Notes: a model not told the origin generated them from the letters alone. A stretch of 64,000 nt of DNA from Thermococcus paralvinellae (GCF_000517445.1 NZ_CP006965.1:1216681-1280680), one strand, 5' to 3'; shown: positions 52,521 through 61,747, numbered from the stretch's first letter. Numbers and translations are program-made.

Positions 52521-53093
52521 ATGGTAGATATGAGCAAGGTAAAGCTAAGGATAGAGAACATCGTTGCTTCTGTGGATTTGTTCACACAGCTCGATCTGGA
52601 AAAAGTAATTGAGATATGCCCAAATTCCAAATATAATCCAGAGGAATTTCCTGGTATCATTTGTCGCTTCGATGAGCCCAAAGTTGCCCTACTGGTTTTC
52701 AGCTCAGGTAAGCTCGTTGTTACTGGTGCTAAAAGCGTTGAGGACATCGAAAGAGCTGTCTCAAAGCTTGTCCAGATGCTCTCAAAGATTGGAACTAAGT
52801 TCCAAAGAGCACCACAAATCGATATTCAAAACATGGTCTTCAGCGGAGACATTGGAATGGAGTTCAACTTGGACGCAGTTGCTTTAGTTCTGCCAAACTG
52901 TGAATATGAGCCAGAGCAGTTTCCTGGTGTTATTTACCGTGTTAAAGAGCCAAGGGCTGTCATTCTCCTCTTCAGCTCAGGAAAGATTGTCTGTTCAGGT
53001 GCAAAAAGTGAACATGATGCATGGGAGGCTGTTAGAAAGCTCCTCAGAGAGCTTGAGAAGTATGGCTTAATTGAAGAAGAGGAAGAATTCTGA
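52521..53093 (+). CDS. tbp: TATA-box binding protein
   Basis: 190 residues formed by two direct repeats of about 90. Repeat 1: [62 protein letters not shown]; repeat 2: [60 protein letters not shown]. The DNA-contact phenylalanines FPG and FSSGK are in both halves. The acidic tail EEEEEF is typical of Thermococcales. GGGGGTG lies seven bases before the ATG. It is followed by an HDAC-like gene on the same strand. Confidence 0.96.
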   Translation: MVDMSKVKLRIENIVASVDLFTQLDLEKVIEICPNSKYNPEEFPGIICRFDEPKVALLVFSSGKLVVTGAKSVEDIERAVSKLVQMLSKIGTKFQRAPQIDIQNMVFSGDIGMEFNLDAVALVLPNCEYEPEQFPGVIYRVKEPRAVILLFSSGKIVCSGAKSEHDAWEAVRKLLRELEKYGLIEEEEEF

Positions 53094-53123
53094 TTCCTTT
53101 TATAATTTCCTTTTGTGGTGTCC

Positions 53124-54128
53124 ATGTTCAAGATTCTCTACTCCCCTATCTTCAAAGAACACAAACCCCTTAATTATCATCCAGAGAACCCCAAACGATT
53201 GGATTTTGCAATTGCAGGGTTAAAGGCCAAAAACATATGGAAAAATATCGTTGAACCAACGCCAGCAAGCATTGACGAGATTTTAGAGGTCCATTCTGAG
53301 AATTATGTTGAGAAGATAAGAAAAGCTTCACAAATCGGATTTCATTACATAGACCCAGATACTTACATATGTGAAAAAACATGGGATGCAGCGCTTTATG
53401 CATTTGGGGCGGCAAGAGAAGCGGCCCTCATAGCTTTGGAGGAAAAAGGAATTTTCTTAGCTTTAGTGAGACCGCCCGGACACCATGCTGGAAAAAGCGG
53501 CAGAGCATTCTATGCCTCCACTTTGGGCTTCTGCATCTTCAACAACGTTGCTGGAGCAGCTAAGCTCCTTGAAACCCTCGAAGGTAACGCATTAATTATA
53601 GATTTTGACGTCCATCATGGCAACGGAACTCAGGAGATATTTTGGAATGATGCAAATGTTGTACACATAGACCTCCACGAGAGGGACATTTATCCGTGGA
53701 GCGGTTATGAATGGGAAGTTGGTGGAAAAGAGGCAGAAGGAACGAAGATAAACATCCCAATGACCTCTTATTCAGGCGATGACGATTATATCTTCGCATG
53801 GCATGAGATAGTTATGCCCATCGTAAATGAAGTCAAACCAAAGGTTATTTTGATTTCAGCAGGCTTTGATGCATTTAAGGGTGATGGTTTAGCAACAATT
53901 CAGCTAACAGAGGAGTTTTATAGATTTGCCGGGACAAGTCTTTCTGGTTACAGCCTCGCTGTGGTTCTTGAAGGAGGTTATAGTATAGGACTTGAAAAAG
54001 GACTACCAGCATTCATTGAAGGATACCTCAAAGGTGAAACTGAGGAAGAGACTATAAAACCAAGTTACGAGGCTCTTAAAGTTGTTGGAAAAGTTAAAGA
54101 GATTCTGAGGGAATGGTGGGAGATTTAA
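53124..54128 (+). CDS. Histone deacetylase-family amidohydrolase
   Basis: 334 residues. KILYSPIFKEHKPLNYHPENPKRLDFAIAGL starts the domain; LVRPPGHHAGKS (about 115-126, catalytic His-His), FCIFNNVAGAAKLL, ALIIDFDVHHGNGTQEIFW with the zinc Asp and His, and ISAGFDAFKGDGLATIQLT with the second zinc Asp, plus VVLEGGYSI, are all present. It may deacetylate acetylpolyamines or acetyl-lysines; archaeal substrates such as Alba or histones are possible. The ATG at 53124 follows GGTGTCC. Codirectional with tbp but 30 bases away. Confidence 0.92.
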   Translation: MFKILYSPIFKEHKPLNYHPENPKRLDFAIAGLKAKNIWKNIVEPTPASIDEILEVHSENYVEKIRKASQIGFHYIDPDTYICEKTWDAALYAFGAAREAALIALEEKGIFLALVRPPGHHAGKSGRAFYASTLGFCIFNNVAGAAKLLETLEGNALIIDFDVHHGNGTQEIFWNDANVVHIDLHERDIYPWSGYEWEVGGKEAEGTKINIPMTSYSGDDDYIFAWHEIVMPIVNEVKPKVILISAGFDAFKGDGLATIQLTEEFYRFAGTSLSGYSLAVVLEGGYSIGLEKGLPAFIEGYLKGETEEETIKPSYEALKVVGKVKEILREWWEI

Positions 54129-54141
54129 AAAAGAAAAGACC

Positions 54142-54753
54142 TTAAAGCCCAAGCAATTCCTTAGCGGCTTTGACACCAAGCTCGAAGGCCTTCATATTGA
54201 CATCAACTGCCTTCTTTGGAACGCTAAGCCTGATAACTTCCTTAACGTGTTCAGCACTCAACGGGAATCCTGGTGTTTGAGTTAAGGCTCCAATGAGGAC
54301 GACGTTTGTCGTGATGACATTTCCAGCTTCCAAAGCCAATTTTTCAGCATCTAAAGTGATTAGCTTACCTTTAAAGTCCTCTTCTATGATCTTTTTGATT
54401 TCCTCCATGCTTGGATATGTCGCTAAGCCCATTGAAACCTGAACTGGTGGAATCGGATTTGAGTTTGCTATAACTAACCCGCCTTCTTTGAGGTAGTTGA
54501 TGTATCTAAGAGCCTCAACTGGTTCAAAAGCCAAGATAACATCGGCTTTTCCTTCTGGAACCATTGCACCATAGACATCTTCACCGAATCTGACGTAAGC
54601 AATGACTGAACCGAAACGCTGGCTCATTCCATGAACCTCACCAACTCTCACTTTGTAACCAGCATGAAGGGCAGCCCAGCCCAATAGGTTAGCAGCTGTA
54701 AGAATTCCCTGACCACCAACACCAGTGATGACAATGTTGTACTCACTAACCAT
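54142..54753 (-). CDS. iorB: Indolepyruvate ferredoxin oxidoreductase, beta subunit
   Basis: 203 residues. [53 protein letters not shown] is the gamma-like domain of 2-oxoacid oxidoreductases, with GxGGQG; [12 protein letters not shown] is the substrate loop. [15 protein letters not shown] and [26 protein letters not shown] follow. It pairs with IorA to oxidise aryl pyruvates to aryl-acetyl-CoA. The ATG at 54753 follows GGAGGGTGAG. It begins one base after the iorA stop. Confidence 0.94.
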   Translation of the reverse strand: MVSEYNIVITGVGGQGILTAANLLGWAALHAGYKVRVGEVHGMSQRFGSVIAYVRFGEDVYGAMVPEGKADVILAFEPVEALRYINYLKEGGLVIANSNPIPPVQVSMGLATYPSMEEIKKIIEEDFKGKLITLDAEKLALEAGNVITTNVVLIGALTQTPGFPLSAEHVKEVIRLSVPKKAVDVNMKAFELGVKAAKELLGL

Positions 54754-54754
54754 C

Positions 54755-56692
54755 TCACTCACCCTCCTTCATGACCTCAAATGCTCCGAATGGACAGACC
54801 TGTGCACATCCGCCACATCCCCAACACATGAGCGGATTAATTTTGGCTTTCTTCTTCTCAGCGTCCCAGTAAATTGCTGGACAGCCATAGGCGTTGATAC
54901 AAATCTTACAGCCTGTACACTTCTCTTCATTTACAGTGTAGATTGGCCACTTCTCCCCTTTCCTTCTCATCTGTCCTATATGGTGAAGAGCACACACTCT
55001 TCTTGCAACAACCACACTCACTCCTTCCGTCTCAATTGCCTTCTTCATTACCTCATAAGTTGCCTTTATGTCATACGGGTCAACTACTTCAACGAAGTCT
55101 GCTCCAAGAGCCTTTGCAACGTCTTCAATGAGAATCCTCTTGCCTGGACCGTGTGGTGTGTCCCCGGTTCCAGGGTTGGGCTGATCTCCGGTCATTGCTG
55201 TAACAAGGTTGTCCATAACCACTATGACGACATTTGAGCGATTGTAGATTGCGTTTGCTAAAGCTGGCAGTCCTGTGTGGAAGAATGTTGAGTCACCAAT
55301 TGTGGCAACGATGATTCTCTTTTTCTCATTGGTCTCTTTCTCACCAGGAACTCCGTTTAATGCAACATCCAATCCGTGAGCAACACCAATTGAGCCGCCC
55401 ATGGCTATCGTTGTGTCAACTGTTTTAAGCGGCGGAAGGACACCAAGCGTGTAACATCCAATGTCACTTGGGAATATTGCTCTTGAACCGGCGGCTTTTC
55501 TGATTGCATAGAAAGTGTTCCTGTGAGGACATGCTGGACACAGGCTTGGAGGTCTCGGTGGAACGATGGCTGAGACTTTCTTGTACCTCTCATCAACACT
55601 CTCAAAGTCAACTGGGGTCTCAAGTCCAAGGAATTTCGCTATTGCAGTTACAGCCCTTCTTGTTGTCATTTCAAGAACTCTCGGAACGTAGTCTTTTCCA
55701 TGAATTGGAATTCTTATTCCGTTGTCGAATGCCCATACCTTAACCTGTTCCTCAACAACCGGCTCAAGCTCTTCAACTATGAGAACTCTCTCCAATCCAT
55801 CAAAGAACTTCTCAAGCAGACGATAGGGCACGGGGAATGGTGTGCCAAGCTTTAGGACTTTTACATCATCAACGCCAAGCCATGTTAAAGCTTCTTTTAC
55901 ATATGAGTAAGCCAATCCAGGGGCTATGATACCTACTTTAGCATCTTCTTTGCCCTCAATCCAGTTGAATGGGCATTCTGCTAGTTCTTCTCTCATTTTT
56001 TCAATTGTCTCGAGAACCCATGAATGCTTCTTTCTCTGAAACGCTGGGATATCAACAAATCGCTCTGGATTTTTCTCAAACTTACCGAACTTTCTCTTAC
56101 CAAGCTTTATCTCTTCAGGAAGCTCCCCTAAAACAACATCTCCCCTTGCGTGTGAAATTCTTGTTGTTGTCCTCAGAATAACCATCTGCTTGAACTTCTC
56201 ACTCAGTTCAAAGGCGTATTTTGTCATTTCTTTTGCTTCATGGGGGCTTGAAGGCTCAAGAACTGGAACTTGGGCAAACTTTGCAAAAATCCTTGTATCT
56301 TGCTCGTTTTGTGATGACCACATGCTTGGATCATCAGCAACCATTATGACAAATCCACCTTCAACACCCATGTAAGAGACAGTCATGAAACTATCCGCGG
56401 CAACGTTCAATCCGACGTGCTTCATTGCTGTCATAGCCCTCAGTCCAGACCATGCTGCACTTAAGGCTGTCTCAAATGCAACCTTCTCGTTTGTTGAATA
56501 CTCCATATAAACGCCTGCCTTCTCTGCAACAGCAGCCATTGTGTCTGTAAGCTCAGAACTCGGCGTTCCAGGATAAGCTGCGAAAACAGCTATGTTTGCC
56601 TCAAGGGCACCTCTTGCGATTGCGTGATTTCCTAAAAGGAGAACTTTTTCCCCAGGCTTATCCCACAAAACTATGTCAGTAACTTTTGCCAT
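54755..56692 (-). CDS. iorA: Indolepyruvate ferredoxin oxidoreductase, alpha subunit
   Basis: 645 residues. Domain I (1-190) begins [37 protein letters not shown]; the thiamine diphosphate domain has [34 protein letters not shown] and [48 protein letters not shown] with the GDS-x(n)-N magnesium site. At the C-terminus [19 protein letters not shown] and [17 protein letters not shown] bind two [4Fe-4S] clusters. The cluster spacing of the first (C-x2-C-x2-C-x5-CP) is usual for IorA. GAGGTGTTG precedes the ATG. Confidence 0.95.
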   Translation of the reverse strand: MAKVTDIVLWDKPGEKVLLLGNHAIARGALEANIAVFAAYPGTPSSELTDTMAAVAEKAGVYMEYSTNEKVAFETALSAAWSGLRAMTAMKHVGLNVAADSFMTVSYMGVEGGFVIMVADDPSMWSSQNEQDTRIFAKFAQVPVLEPSSPHEAKEMTKYAFELSEKFKQMVILRTTTRISHARGDVVLGELPEEIKLGKRKFGKFEKNPERFVDIPAFQRKKHSWVLETIEKMREELAECPFNWIEGKEDAKVGIIAPGLAYSYVKEALTWLGVDDVKVLKLGTPFPVPYRLLEKFFDGLERVLIVEELEPVVEEQVKVWAFDNGIRIPIHGKDYVPRVLEMTTRRAVTAIAKFLGLETPVDFESVDERYKKVSAIVPPRPPSLCPACPHRNTFYAIRKAAGSRAIFPSDIGCYTLGVLPPLKTVDTTIAMGGSIGVAHGLDVALNGVPGEKETNEKKRIIVATIGDSTFFHTGLPALANAIYNRSNVVIVVMDNLVTAMTGDQPNPGTGDTPHGPGKRILIEDVAKALGADFVEVVDPYDIKATYEVMKKAIETEGVSVVVARRVCALHHIGQMRRKGEKWPIYTVNEEKCTGCKICINAYGCPAIYWDAEKKKAKINPLMCWGCGGCAQVCPFGAFEVMKEGE

Positions 56693-56704
56693 CTACAACA
56701 CCTC

Positions 56705-58069
56705 TCATTTGTTTCTTCTCCTTGCGATTTCCCAAAGGGCATATGCCGCTATTCCCACATCTTCAGGTCTTTCATAAACCGGAATACCTTCTTTCTCGAG
56801 GAGTTCTTTAGCCGGCTCGCTGACATAGCCAGCCATAAACAACGCTAAAATAGGCTTTCCGTTGTTAACTTCCTTCACAGCTCTTATAACACCTTCAGCA
56901 TGCTCCGTTGGAGTCATTCCAGCAAATGTAGGTACAACACAAATTGCAATGAGCATATCAACATTTTCATCCTCCAAAAGGAGCTTAGCAGTCTTGTAAT
57001 ACTCTTCCCCCCTTGCGCTTGCTATCATGTCCACTGGATTCTTAACAGCAGCCATTGGCGGCAAGAACTCTCTAAGTTTTTGCATTGTCTCCTCCTTTAA
57101 GTTGGCTAGCTTAAGCCCGTGCTTGTCAATCTCATCAGCCGTTAATACTCCAGGACCGCCAGCGTTTGTCATAATTGCAACTCTGTTACCCTGTGGAATA
57201 GGCTGAGTAAACGCTCTTGCCATGCTGAGCATCTCATCAATTGTATTTGCAACTAAAATGCTGGTCTGCTTAAATGCTGCTTCATAAATCTTGTAACTTC
57301 CAGCTAATGAACCTGTATGGCTTGAAGCAGCCCTCGCCCCACTCTCGCTCTTTCCAGCCTTGAGAACAATGACAGGCTTTTTCTTGGTAACTTTTCTAGC
57401 AGCCTCCATGAACTTTCTTCCGTCTTTGACACCTTCAATGTACAAAGCTATTGCTTTGCTCTCTGGATCGTCTGCTAAGTACTCCATGAGCTCTGAAAAG
57501 TCAACATCAGCCATGTTTCCAATGCTTATAAACTTAGAAAATCCAATTCCTTCCTTAACAGTTTTATAAACAATTCCAGCTCCAAGAGCTCCGCTCTGAG
57601 AAACAAATGCTATGTCCCCTTTCTTTGCATCCATTATGAATGTTGCGTTCATGTTGTTGTGAGTGTTCATAATTCCGACACAGTTTGGACCGATAATCCT
57701 CATGCCGTATTGGTGAGCGATCCCAACGAGTTCTCTCTCTTCCTTTTTTCCCTCTTCCCCAGTTTCTCCAAATCCAGCTGTAATGAGAACAATTCCTTTC
57801 ACTCCCTTTTCGCCGCAGTCAATTACTGTCTGCTTTACAAATTTCTTAGGAACAACGATTACTGCCAAATCTACTTCATCTGGAATGTCTTTGACGTTCT
57901 TGTAAGCTTTAACTCCTTGAACAACTTCATCCTTTACGTTTACTGGGTAAACTCTGCCGTCCTTGTACTTTTTGAGGTTCTTAAAAACTTCATAGCCGAG
58001 CTTTAAAGGATCATTAGAAGCGCCAATTACAGCTATTGCTTTAGGTTTGAAAAAATAATCAAATGTCAT
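56705..58069 (-). CDS. ADP-forming acyl-CoA synthetase, alpha subunit
   Basis: 454 residues. The CoA-binding Rossmann domain (1-130) begins FFKPKAIAVIGASNDPLKLGYEVFKNL; FVSQSGALGAGIVYKTVKEG is the ligase loop, and HTGSLAGSYKIYEAAFKQTS (about 255-275) carries the phosphorylated His of the alpha subunit. It makes ATP from ADP and an acyl-CoA, here probably an aryl-acetyl-CoA from IorAB. The beta subunit is not in this window. The ATG at 58069 follows GGTGATTG. It is codirectional with and directly upstream of iorA (12 bases), so operonic. Confidence 0.9.
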   Translation of the reverse strand: MTFDYFFKPKAIAVIGASNDPLKLGYEVFKNLKKYKDGRVYPVNVKDEVVQGVKAYKNVKDIPDEVDLAVIVVPKKFVKQTVIDCGEKGVKGIVLITAGFGETGEEGKKEERELVGIAHQYGMRIIGPNCVGIMNTHNNMNATFIMDAKKGDIAFVSQSGALGAGIVYKTVKEGIGFSKFISIGNMADVDFSELMEYLADDPESKAIALYIEGVKDGRKFMEAARKVTKKKPVIVLKAGKSESGARAASSHTGSLAGSYKIYEAAFKQTSILVANTIDEMLSMARAFTQPIPQGNRVAIMTNAGGPGVLTADEIDKHGLKLANLKEETMQKLREFLPPMAAVKNPVDMIASARGEEYYKTAKLLLEDENVDMLIAICVVPTFAGMTPTEHAEGVIRAVKEVNNGKPILALFMAGYVSEPAKELLEKEGIPVYERPEDVGIAAYALWEIARRRNK

Positions 58070-58362
58070 TGTTACAATCACCGAATTTTACATCGGTAAA
58101 AGTCTATATAAGCTTTCCGAAAACAGACAGTTAGACGTTTTTGAGCACAAATAAAGGAGAATATTCCCTAATGAGGCAAAAACAACACTAATGTGCAAAG
58201 ATATGTAAAGTTTTACCTGGAAATCTTTCATTTAGACAGACATCAATAACCCCAAAACAATACCACACTTACCTCTCACCCAAAAATTTTTAGCTGGCTT
58301 TTCGAAACGTTTAAGTAATCTTTTGTTATTATTCTCACATGAGGCTTCTGGAGGTGATAAAG
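58070..58362. other. Divergent intergenic region, no gene seen
   Basis: About 290 bases between the acyl-CoA synthetase and UPF0173 genes. TCTATATAAGCTT at about 58102-58115 is a TATA box for the minus-strand operon, and CGTTTAAGTAA near 58308-58318 for the plus-strand gene. The middle holds no ORF, tRNA or C/D box motif that I can see. Confidence 0.4.
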
Positions 58363-59040
58363 ATGGTGAAAATAAAGTTCTTAGGACATGCAGCCTTTGA
58401 GATTGAGGGAAGCAAAAGAATTCTCATTGACCCATTCTTAACAGGAAATCCAGCTGCAGCTGCAAAGCCAGAGGACTTTGACAGAGTTGATTTAATCTTA
58501 GTTACTCACATGCATGGTGACCATGTTGGTGATGCTGTGAAAATTGCACAGAAAACTGGAGCAAAGATTGTAGCAATGTATGACATAGCGAACTACCTCG
58601 TTGAGAAGAACAGGGGCATAACAACAATTGGAATGAACTACGGCCCAACTGAGATTGATGGAGTTAAGATTGTCCAAGTCCCCGCTTGGCACTCAAGCGG
58701 AGCAGATGAGAACTTCATGGTAGGCAATGCCTGCGGATACATTGTGGAGATTGATGGTGTAACAATTTATCACGCTGGAGATACCTACGTTTTTAAGGAC
58801 ATGGAGCTGTTTGCTGAGCTTTATGGAATTGATGTCGCTCTGCTTCCAATTGGAGGACACTTCACAATGGGGCCAAAAGAAGCAGCAAAAGCTGTTGAAC
58901 TTCTAAAACCAAAATATGTTATTCCAATGCACTACAACACCTGGCCGCCAATTGCACAAGACCCAGAGAAATTCAAGAAGCTTGTTGGCGACAAAGCAGA
59001 AGTCATAATCCTCAAGCCAGGAGAAACCTTCGAGCTTTGA
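58363..59040 (+). CDS. UPF0173 metal-dependent hydrolase (MBL fold)
   Basis: 225 residues. VKIKFLGHAAFEIEGSKRILIDPFLTGNPAA is the family opening, VTHMHGDHVGDAVKIA (about 49-64) is the metal motif, AWHSSGADENFMVGNACGYIVEIDGVTIYHAGDTYVFKDM and LLPIGGHFTMGPKEAAKAVELLKPKYVIPMHYNTWPPI follow. The substrate is unknown across the UPF0173 family. The ATG at 58363 follows GAGGTGAT. No operon partner. Confidence 0.9.
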   Translation: MVKIKFLGHAAFEIEGSKRILIDPFLTGNPAAAAKPEDFDRVDLILVTHMHGDHVGDAVKIAQKTGAKIVAMYDIANYLVEKNRGITTIGMNYGPTEIDGVKIVQVPAWHSSGADENFMVGNACGYIVEIDGVTIYHAGDTYVFKDMELFAELYGIDVALLPIGGHFTMGPKEAAKAVELLKPKYVIPMHYNTWPPIAQDPEKFKKLVGDKAEVIILKPGETFEL

Positions 59041-59086
59041 AAAACCTTTTAAACTCTTTTCTTTTAGCTTTATTCTGGTGGTAAGA

Positions 59087-60100
59087 TTGAAGAATAAAGG
59101 CTGGGTTTCACTTTCATTGCTCATATTGCTGGCAGTATCCCTGGTGAGCCTTACTCTTTTTCCTGTAAAAGCGCAGGAAAATAAACCCCAGTATGATTTG
59201 ATAATTGTCAGGAATGATGATCTAATTGATTATATTGTGGCACTTCCTTATTCCAAAAAAACAAACGCCCCCATTCTTCCGGTTAATCCCAAAATGCTTG
59301 ATGAAAAAACTAGGGCACAATTATATTCTTACGCTCAGCTTGGATGGAGAAATGTTCTGATCATCGGGAACTCAAACGCAGTGAGTAAGGAAGTTGAAGA
59401 CGAACTTTTGTCTCTCGGCTTTAGTGTCACAAGAATAGGGGGAGAAGTAAGAACAGAAACTGCCGAAAAACTTGCAGTTGCGTTCTATCCCCAAGGTTCC
59501 AGCACAGTTGTGCTGGCGAGTGCCATGGATTATGGTTCAGCTTTAGCAGCAGCAAAATTTGCAATGGAATATGAGCTTCCTTTACTCCTAACTTTGGAAA
59601 ATGACTTATCAGAGCATACGATAGCAGGATTAAAAAAGCTTCATCCAAGATTAGTGATAATAATTGGAACAGGACTAAATGAAACTATTGAGAAGAAACT
59701 TCAAGAAATGGGGTATGAGACATACTGGATGGGTCATCAAATAGAACCTCTGCCGATTTCCAAGCCAGAAGAACCTTCTCCAATTCCATGGGTTGTTATC
59801 GGTGCTGTGATATCACTTGCAATCGCCGTCCCAATAATTCTCTACTGGGCAAAGAAGAGATGGGCAGCAAATAGAGTTCCAATTGAAGTTTTAACTGAAA
59901 AGGAAAGGATAGTTGTTAAAGCAATACTCGAGAAGGGTGGAAAAGTAAAGCAGGAGGACTTACCAGAGCTGACTGGATACTCAAGACCTACAGTGAGCAG
60001 AATAGTTCAAGAGCTCGAGAAGAAGCAGTTGGTTACAAGAGAAAAAGTTGGAAAGACGTTTATAGTAAAGCTAATAAAGGAAATAAATCTCAAGGAGTAG
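59087..60100 (+). CDS. Membrane-spanning regulator: extracytoplasmic CW_binding_2-like domain, TM helix, winged helix
   Basis: 337 residues. Residues 5-30 are a signal peptide or anchor (VSLSLLILLAVSLVSLTLFPVKAQ). Residues about 35-215 form an alpha/beta region with repeats of the cell-wall-binding repeat 2 type (YDLIIVRNDDLIDYIVALPYSKKTNAPILPVNP, WRNVLIIGNSNAVSKEVEDELLSLGFSVTRIGG, LVIIIGTGLNETIEKKLQEMG). Residues about 232-256 are a membrane helix (PWVVIGAVISLAIAVPIILYW), and 264-337 form a cytoplasmic winged helix (LTEKERIVVKAILEKGGKVKQEDLPELTGYSRPTVSRIVQELEKKQLVTREKVGK). It looks like a one-chain receptor for an outside signal. The TTG at 59087 follows GGTGGT; GTG at 59078 is the alternative start. 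Confidence 0.75.
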   Translation: MKNKGWVSLSLLILLAVSLVSLTLFPVKAQENKPQYDLIIVRNDDLIDYIVALPYSKKTNAPILPVNPKMLDEKTRAQLYSYAQLGWRNVLIIGNSNAVSKEVEDELLSLGFSVTRIGGEVRTETAEKLAVAFYPQGSSTVVLASAMDYGSALAAAKFAMEYELPLLLTLENDLSEHTIAGLKKLHPRLVIIIGTGLNETIEKKLQEMGYETYWMGHQIEPLPISKPEEPSPIPWVVIGAVISLAIAVPIILYWAKKRWAANRVPIEVLTEKERIVVKAILEKGGKVKQEDLPELTGYSRPTVSRIVQELEKKQLVTREKVGKTFIVKLIKEINLKE

Positions 60101-60163
60101 CCGGTCGGATAAGCCCAACCGCTCATCACAACTCAGGGTCCTGGCTGTTTCCTCATCCCCTTT
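60101..60163 (-). ncRNA. Probable C/D box sRNA
   Basis: On the minus strand: C box GGGATGA (60153-60159) or ATGAGGA (60150-60156), guide AACAGCCAGGACC, D' CTGA (60133-60136), spacer of three bases, C' GTGATGA (60123-60129, exact), guide about 14 bases starting GCGGTTGGGCTTAT, D CCGA (60105-60108). The outer C and D boxes each have one change from consensus and guide lengths vary, so this is weaker than the sRNA at 16280. A TATA box (TTTTTATTA, minus) at about 60184-60192 predicts a start at 60162-60165. The first guide would pair with a target GGUCCUGGCUGUU, which resembles the conserved CUGUUUA segment of 23S domain V. Confidence 0.5.
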
Positions 60164-60183
60164 AGAATTTTTGGTTTCCTCCT

Positions 60184-60192
60184 TAATAAAAA
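60184..60192 (-). promoter_or_regulatory. TATA box upstream of the sRNA at 60101
   Basis: TTTTTATTA on the minus strand, centred about 25 bases upstream of the predicted sRNA 5' end. It lies in the 3' flank of the zinc-finger gene. Confidence 0.4.
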
Positions 60193-60205
60193 TTAAGAAA
60201 AGGGT

Positions 60206-60349
60206 TCATTTTTTAAAGAGATGGCCGTGTGCTCTGTTTATGTGCTTAATATAATCTTTGCTTCTCTTAAAGACCATTCCACATCTTGGGCATCTAAAGA
60301 ATATCTCACCATCCCTGTCCTTGACTTTTATTGCCTTCAACACCGCCAT
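60206..60349 (-). CDS. Small C2H2 zinc-finger protein, 47 residues
   Basis: The product is [20 protein letters not shown] then [22 protein letters not shown]. The zinc ligands are Cys20-x2-Cys23-x12-His36-x4-His41, a classical C2H2 finger with its conserved aromatic Phe and a hydrophobic at the usual place. The whole gene is a single finger with short basic arms. GGGGGTGGAG lies just before the ATG. Single-finger proteins of this type are conserved in Thermococcales and are thought to bind nucleic acid. Confidence 0.78.
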   Translation of the reverse strand: MAVLKAIKVKDRDGEIFFRCPRCGMVFKRSKDYIKHINRAHGHLFKK

Positions 60350-60470
60350 CTCTCCACCCCCCGTGCTTTGATTTTTAGACTTGATTTTTAAGCTTTACTT
60401 TGGTTGTGTGAAGTTTGATCAAAAGGTTAAACTATTAAAGCATCAGAACAGTCAGAAACTTTCCGCCAGC

Positions 60471-60482
60471 GCTTGCGCAAGC
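60471..60482. repeat. 12-base perfect palindrome GCTTGCGCAAGC
   Basis: Perfect self-complementary sequence 12 bases downstream of the tRNA-Val 3' end (minus-strand view). It could form a stem in the tRNA trailer, a terminator hairpin or a protein-binding site. Confidence 0.5.
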
Positions 60483-60493
60483 AAGGGCTGTAA

Positions 60494-60571
60494 TGGTGGG
60501 CCCGCGGGGATTCGAACCCCGGACCTCCGCCTTGTGAGGGCGGCGTCATAACCAGTCTAGACCACGGGCCC
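60494..60571 (-). tRNA. tRNA-Val (CAC), CCA encoded
   Basis: Minus strand: acceptor GGGCCCG pairs with CGGGCCC, D arm GTCTAGACTGGTTATGAC, anticodon arm CCGCC-CTCACAA-GGCGG with CAC at 34-36, T arm CGGGG-TTCGAAT-CCCCG, discriminator A, CCA encoded. Confidence 0.95.
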
Positions 60572-60614
60572 ATTCCCGGCAATAATGAAAAGAGCGAAAA
60601 ATATAAAGCTTTCG

Positions 60615-61415
60615 CTATAAATCTCTCCGCTTAAGTATCTCTTCCGGAGCATCAGCAAATGTCACAAGATACTCTTTCTCGACTATGTGCAACCTTCCTG
60701 GGACTACCATTATGTGAGGCTGCTTTCCAAAGTCTTCTTTTATCATATCCTTCACGTAGCCAGCTTTGAGCGTCGGAGTTAGTGAACCAGCCCTTGCTAG
60801 GACTACTACAAAAGTTTCAGGCGTAAATACATTCTGCTTCTTCATCTCCTCAACTTGAAGAAGAATCTCCATCGCTTCGTTTGCTGTCATGTATCTCCCT
60901 TGATCTGCTTTTATATCGAGGAAAAGCAATGTGTGTAGCCCTCTTTCCTTGTTCTCCTTTATCACGTCGTAGTGGCTCGTTGGAAACCAATTCTTTTCTG
61001 GATAAGCGACTGTTGCGCTTTTACCAAACTTGTAAATCTGCAAGCCCGTGATTGAAACAGCTGAGTAAATGGAGGGAGCATGGATTACATAGCTTTCAAT
61101 CCCCATTTGCTTTGCCCTAATTCTTAAATCGGCATGAGTTGTTGCCACCATCGGATCACCAGCTGTTAAAAATGCGACGTCTTTGTTTTTAGCCTCACTT
61201 AAAACAATTTTCTCAAAATGCAGCTCTACTTCCTCCCTATTTAAAACTCTAATCGGCTTTCCAATAAGCTCCTCGATCCTCTCTATTGTCGTCCCTGCAA
61301 GCAGAGATGTGTAAAATTCTGCAAAGATCAAATCACATTTTCTCGCTATCTCAAGACCTTTGAGCGTGATATCCTTTTCATCGTATAGTCCCAAACCTAT
61401 GAAGTAGATCGCCAT
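60615..61415 (-). CDS. dphB: Diphthine synthase
   Basis: 266 residues. IYFIGLGLYDEKDITLKGLEIARKCDLIFAEFYTS is the tetrapyrrole-methylase-like SAM opening; FLTAGDPMVATTHADLRIRAKQMGIESYVIHAPSIYSAVSITGLQIYKFGKSATV and FVVVLARAGSLTPTLKAGYVKDMIKEDFGKQPHIMVVPGRLHIVEKEYL follow the family order. It trimethylates the modified histidine of EF-2 on the diphthamide path. The ATG at 61415 is preferred; a GTG two codons upstream could also be used. Confidence 0.94.
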   Translation of the reverse strand: MAIYFIGLGLYDEKDITLKGLEIARKCDLIFAEFYTSLLAGTTIERIEELIGKPIRVLNREEVELHFEKIVLSEAKNKDVAFLTAGDPMVATTHADLRIRAKQMGIESYVIHAPSIYSAVSITGLQIYKFGKSATVAYPEKNWFPTSHYDVIKENKERGLHTLLFLDIKADQGRYMTANEAMEILLQVEEMKKQNVFTPETFVVVLARAGSLTPTLKAGYVKDMIKEDFGKQPHIMVVPGRLHIVEKEYLVTFADAPEEILKRRDL

Positions 61416-61453
61416 TTTCACTTCACCGCTCTATACTTGATAGGTCTGTTTTT

Positions 61454-61474
61454 AAGTTTGTTTGGCACAAACTT
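61454..61474. repeat. Inverted repeat AAGTTTG/CAAACTT, copy 1
   Basis: AAGTTTG and CAAACTT, spacer seven bases (TTTGGCA), between dphB and the tRNA-Arg. Related to copies at 61580 and 61723. Confidence 0.45.
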
Positions 61475-61579
61475 TAGGAAAGTCTGATCAAGCTATGTGC
61501 CTCTTTAGATGGCCTAAAAGAGTTATTTTATCTTTTTAGATTAGAAACCAGTCCTTAAAGAGGATGAACAGATTTTGGC

Positions 61580-61602
61580 CAAACTTTTCTGACGAAAGTT
61601 TG
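61580..61602. repeat. Inverted repeat CAAACTTT/AAAGTTTG, copy 2
   Basis: CAAACTTT and AAAGTTTG, spacer seven bases (TCTGACG), immediately downstream of the tRNA-Arg on the minus strand. It may be a trailer stem or a binding site. Confidence 0.5.
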
Positions 61603-61603
61603 T

Positions 61604-61681
<78 letters not shown>

Positions 61682-61722
61682 TCAGCACAAGTTATTAATT
61701 TTGCCTTAAAAATCTAGGGGTC

Positions 61723-61741
61723 AACTTTGTTGCCCAAAGTT
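61723..61741. repeat. Inverted repeat AACTTTG/CAAAGTT, copy 3
   Basis: AACTTTG-TTGCC-CAAAGTT, spacer five, directly abutting the TATA box (61740-61747) of the radical SAM gene, a position where a bound protein would affect initiation. Confidence 0.5.
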
Positions 61742-61747
61742 TATATA
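61740..61747 (+). promoter_or_regulatory. TATA box of the radical SAM gene
   Basis: AGTTTATATATTC predicts a start near 61769, 14 bases before the ATG at 61783. The 3' arm of inverted repeat copy 3 overlaps its left end. Confidence 0.5.

Noticed and set aside
61560-61602. C/D box sRNA next to tRNA-Arg (GGATGAA...CTGA)
   Set aside because: Only one weak C-like and one D-like box are present and no C'/D' pair; the inverted repeat explains the region better.
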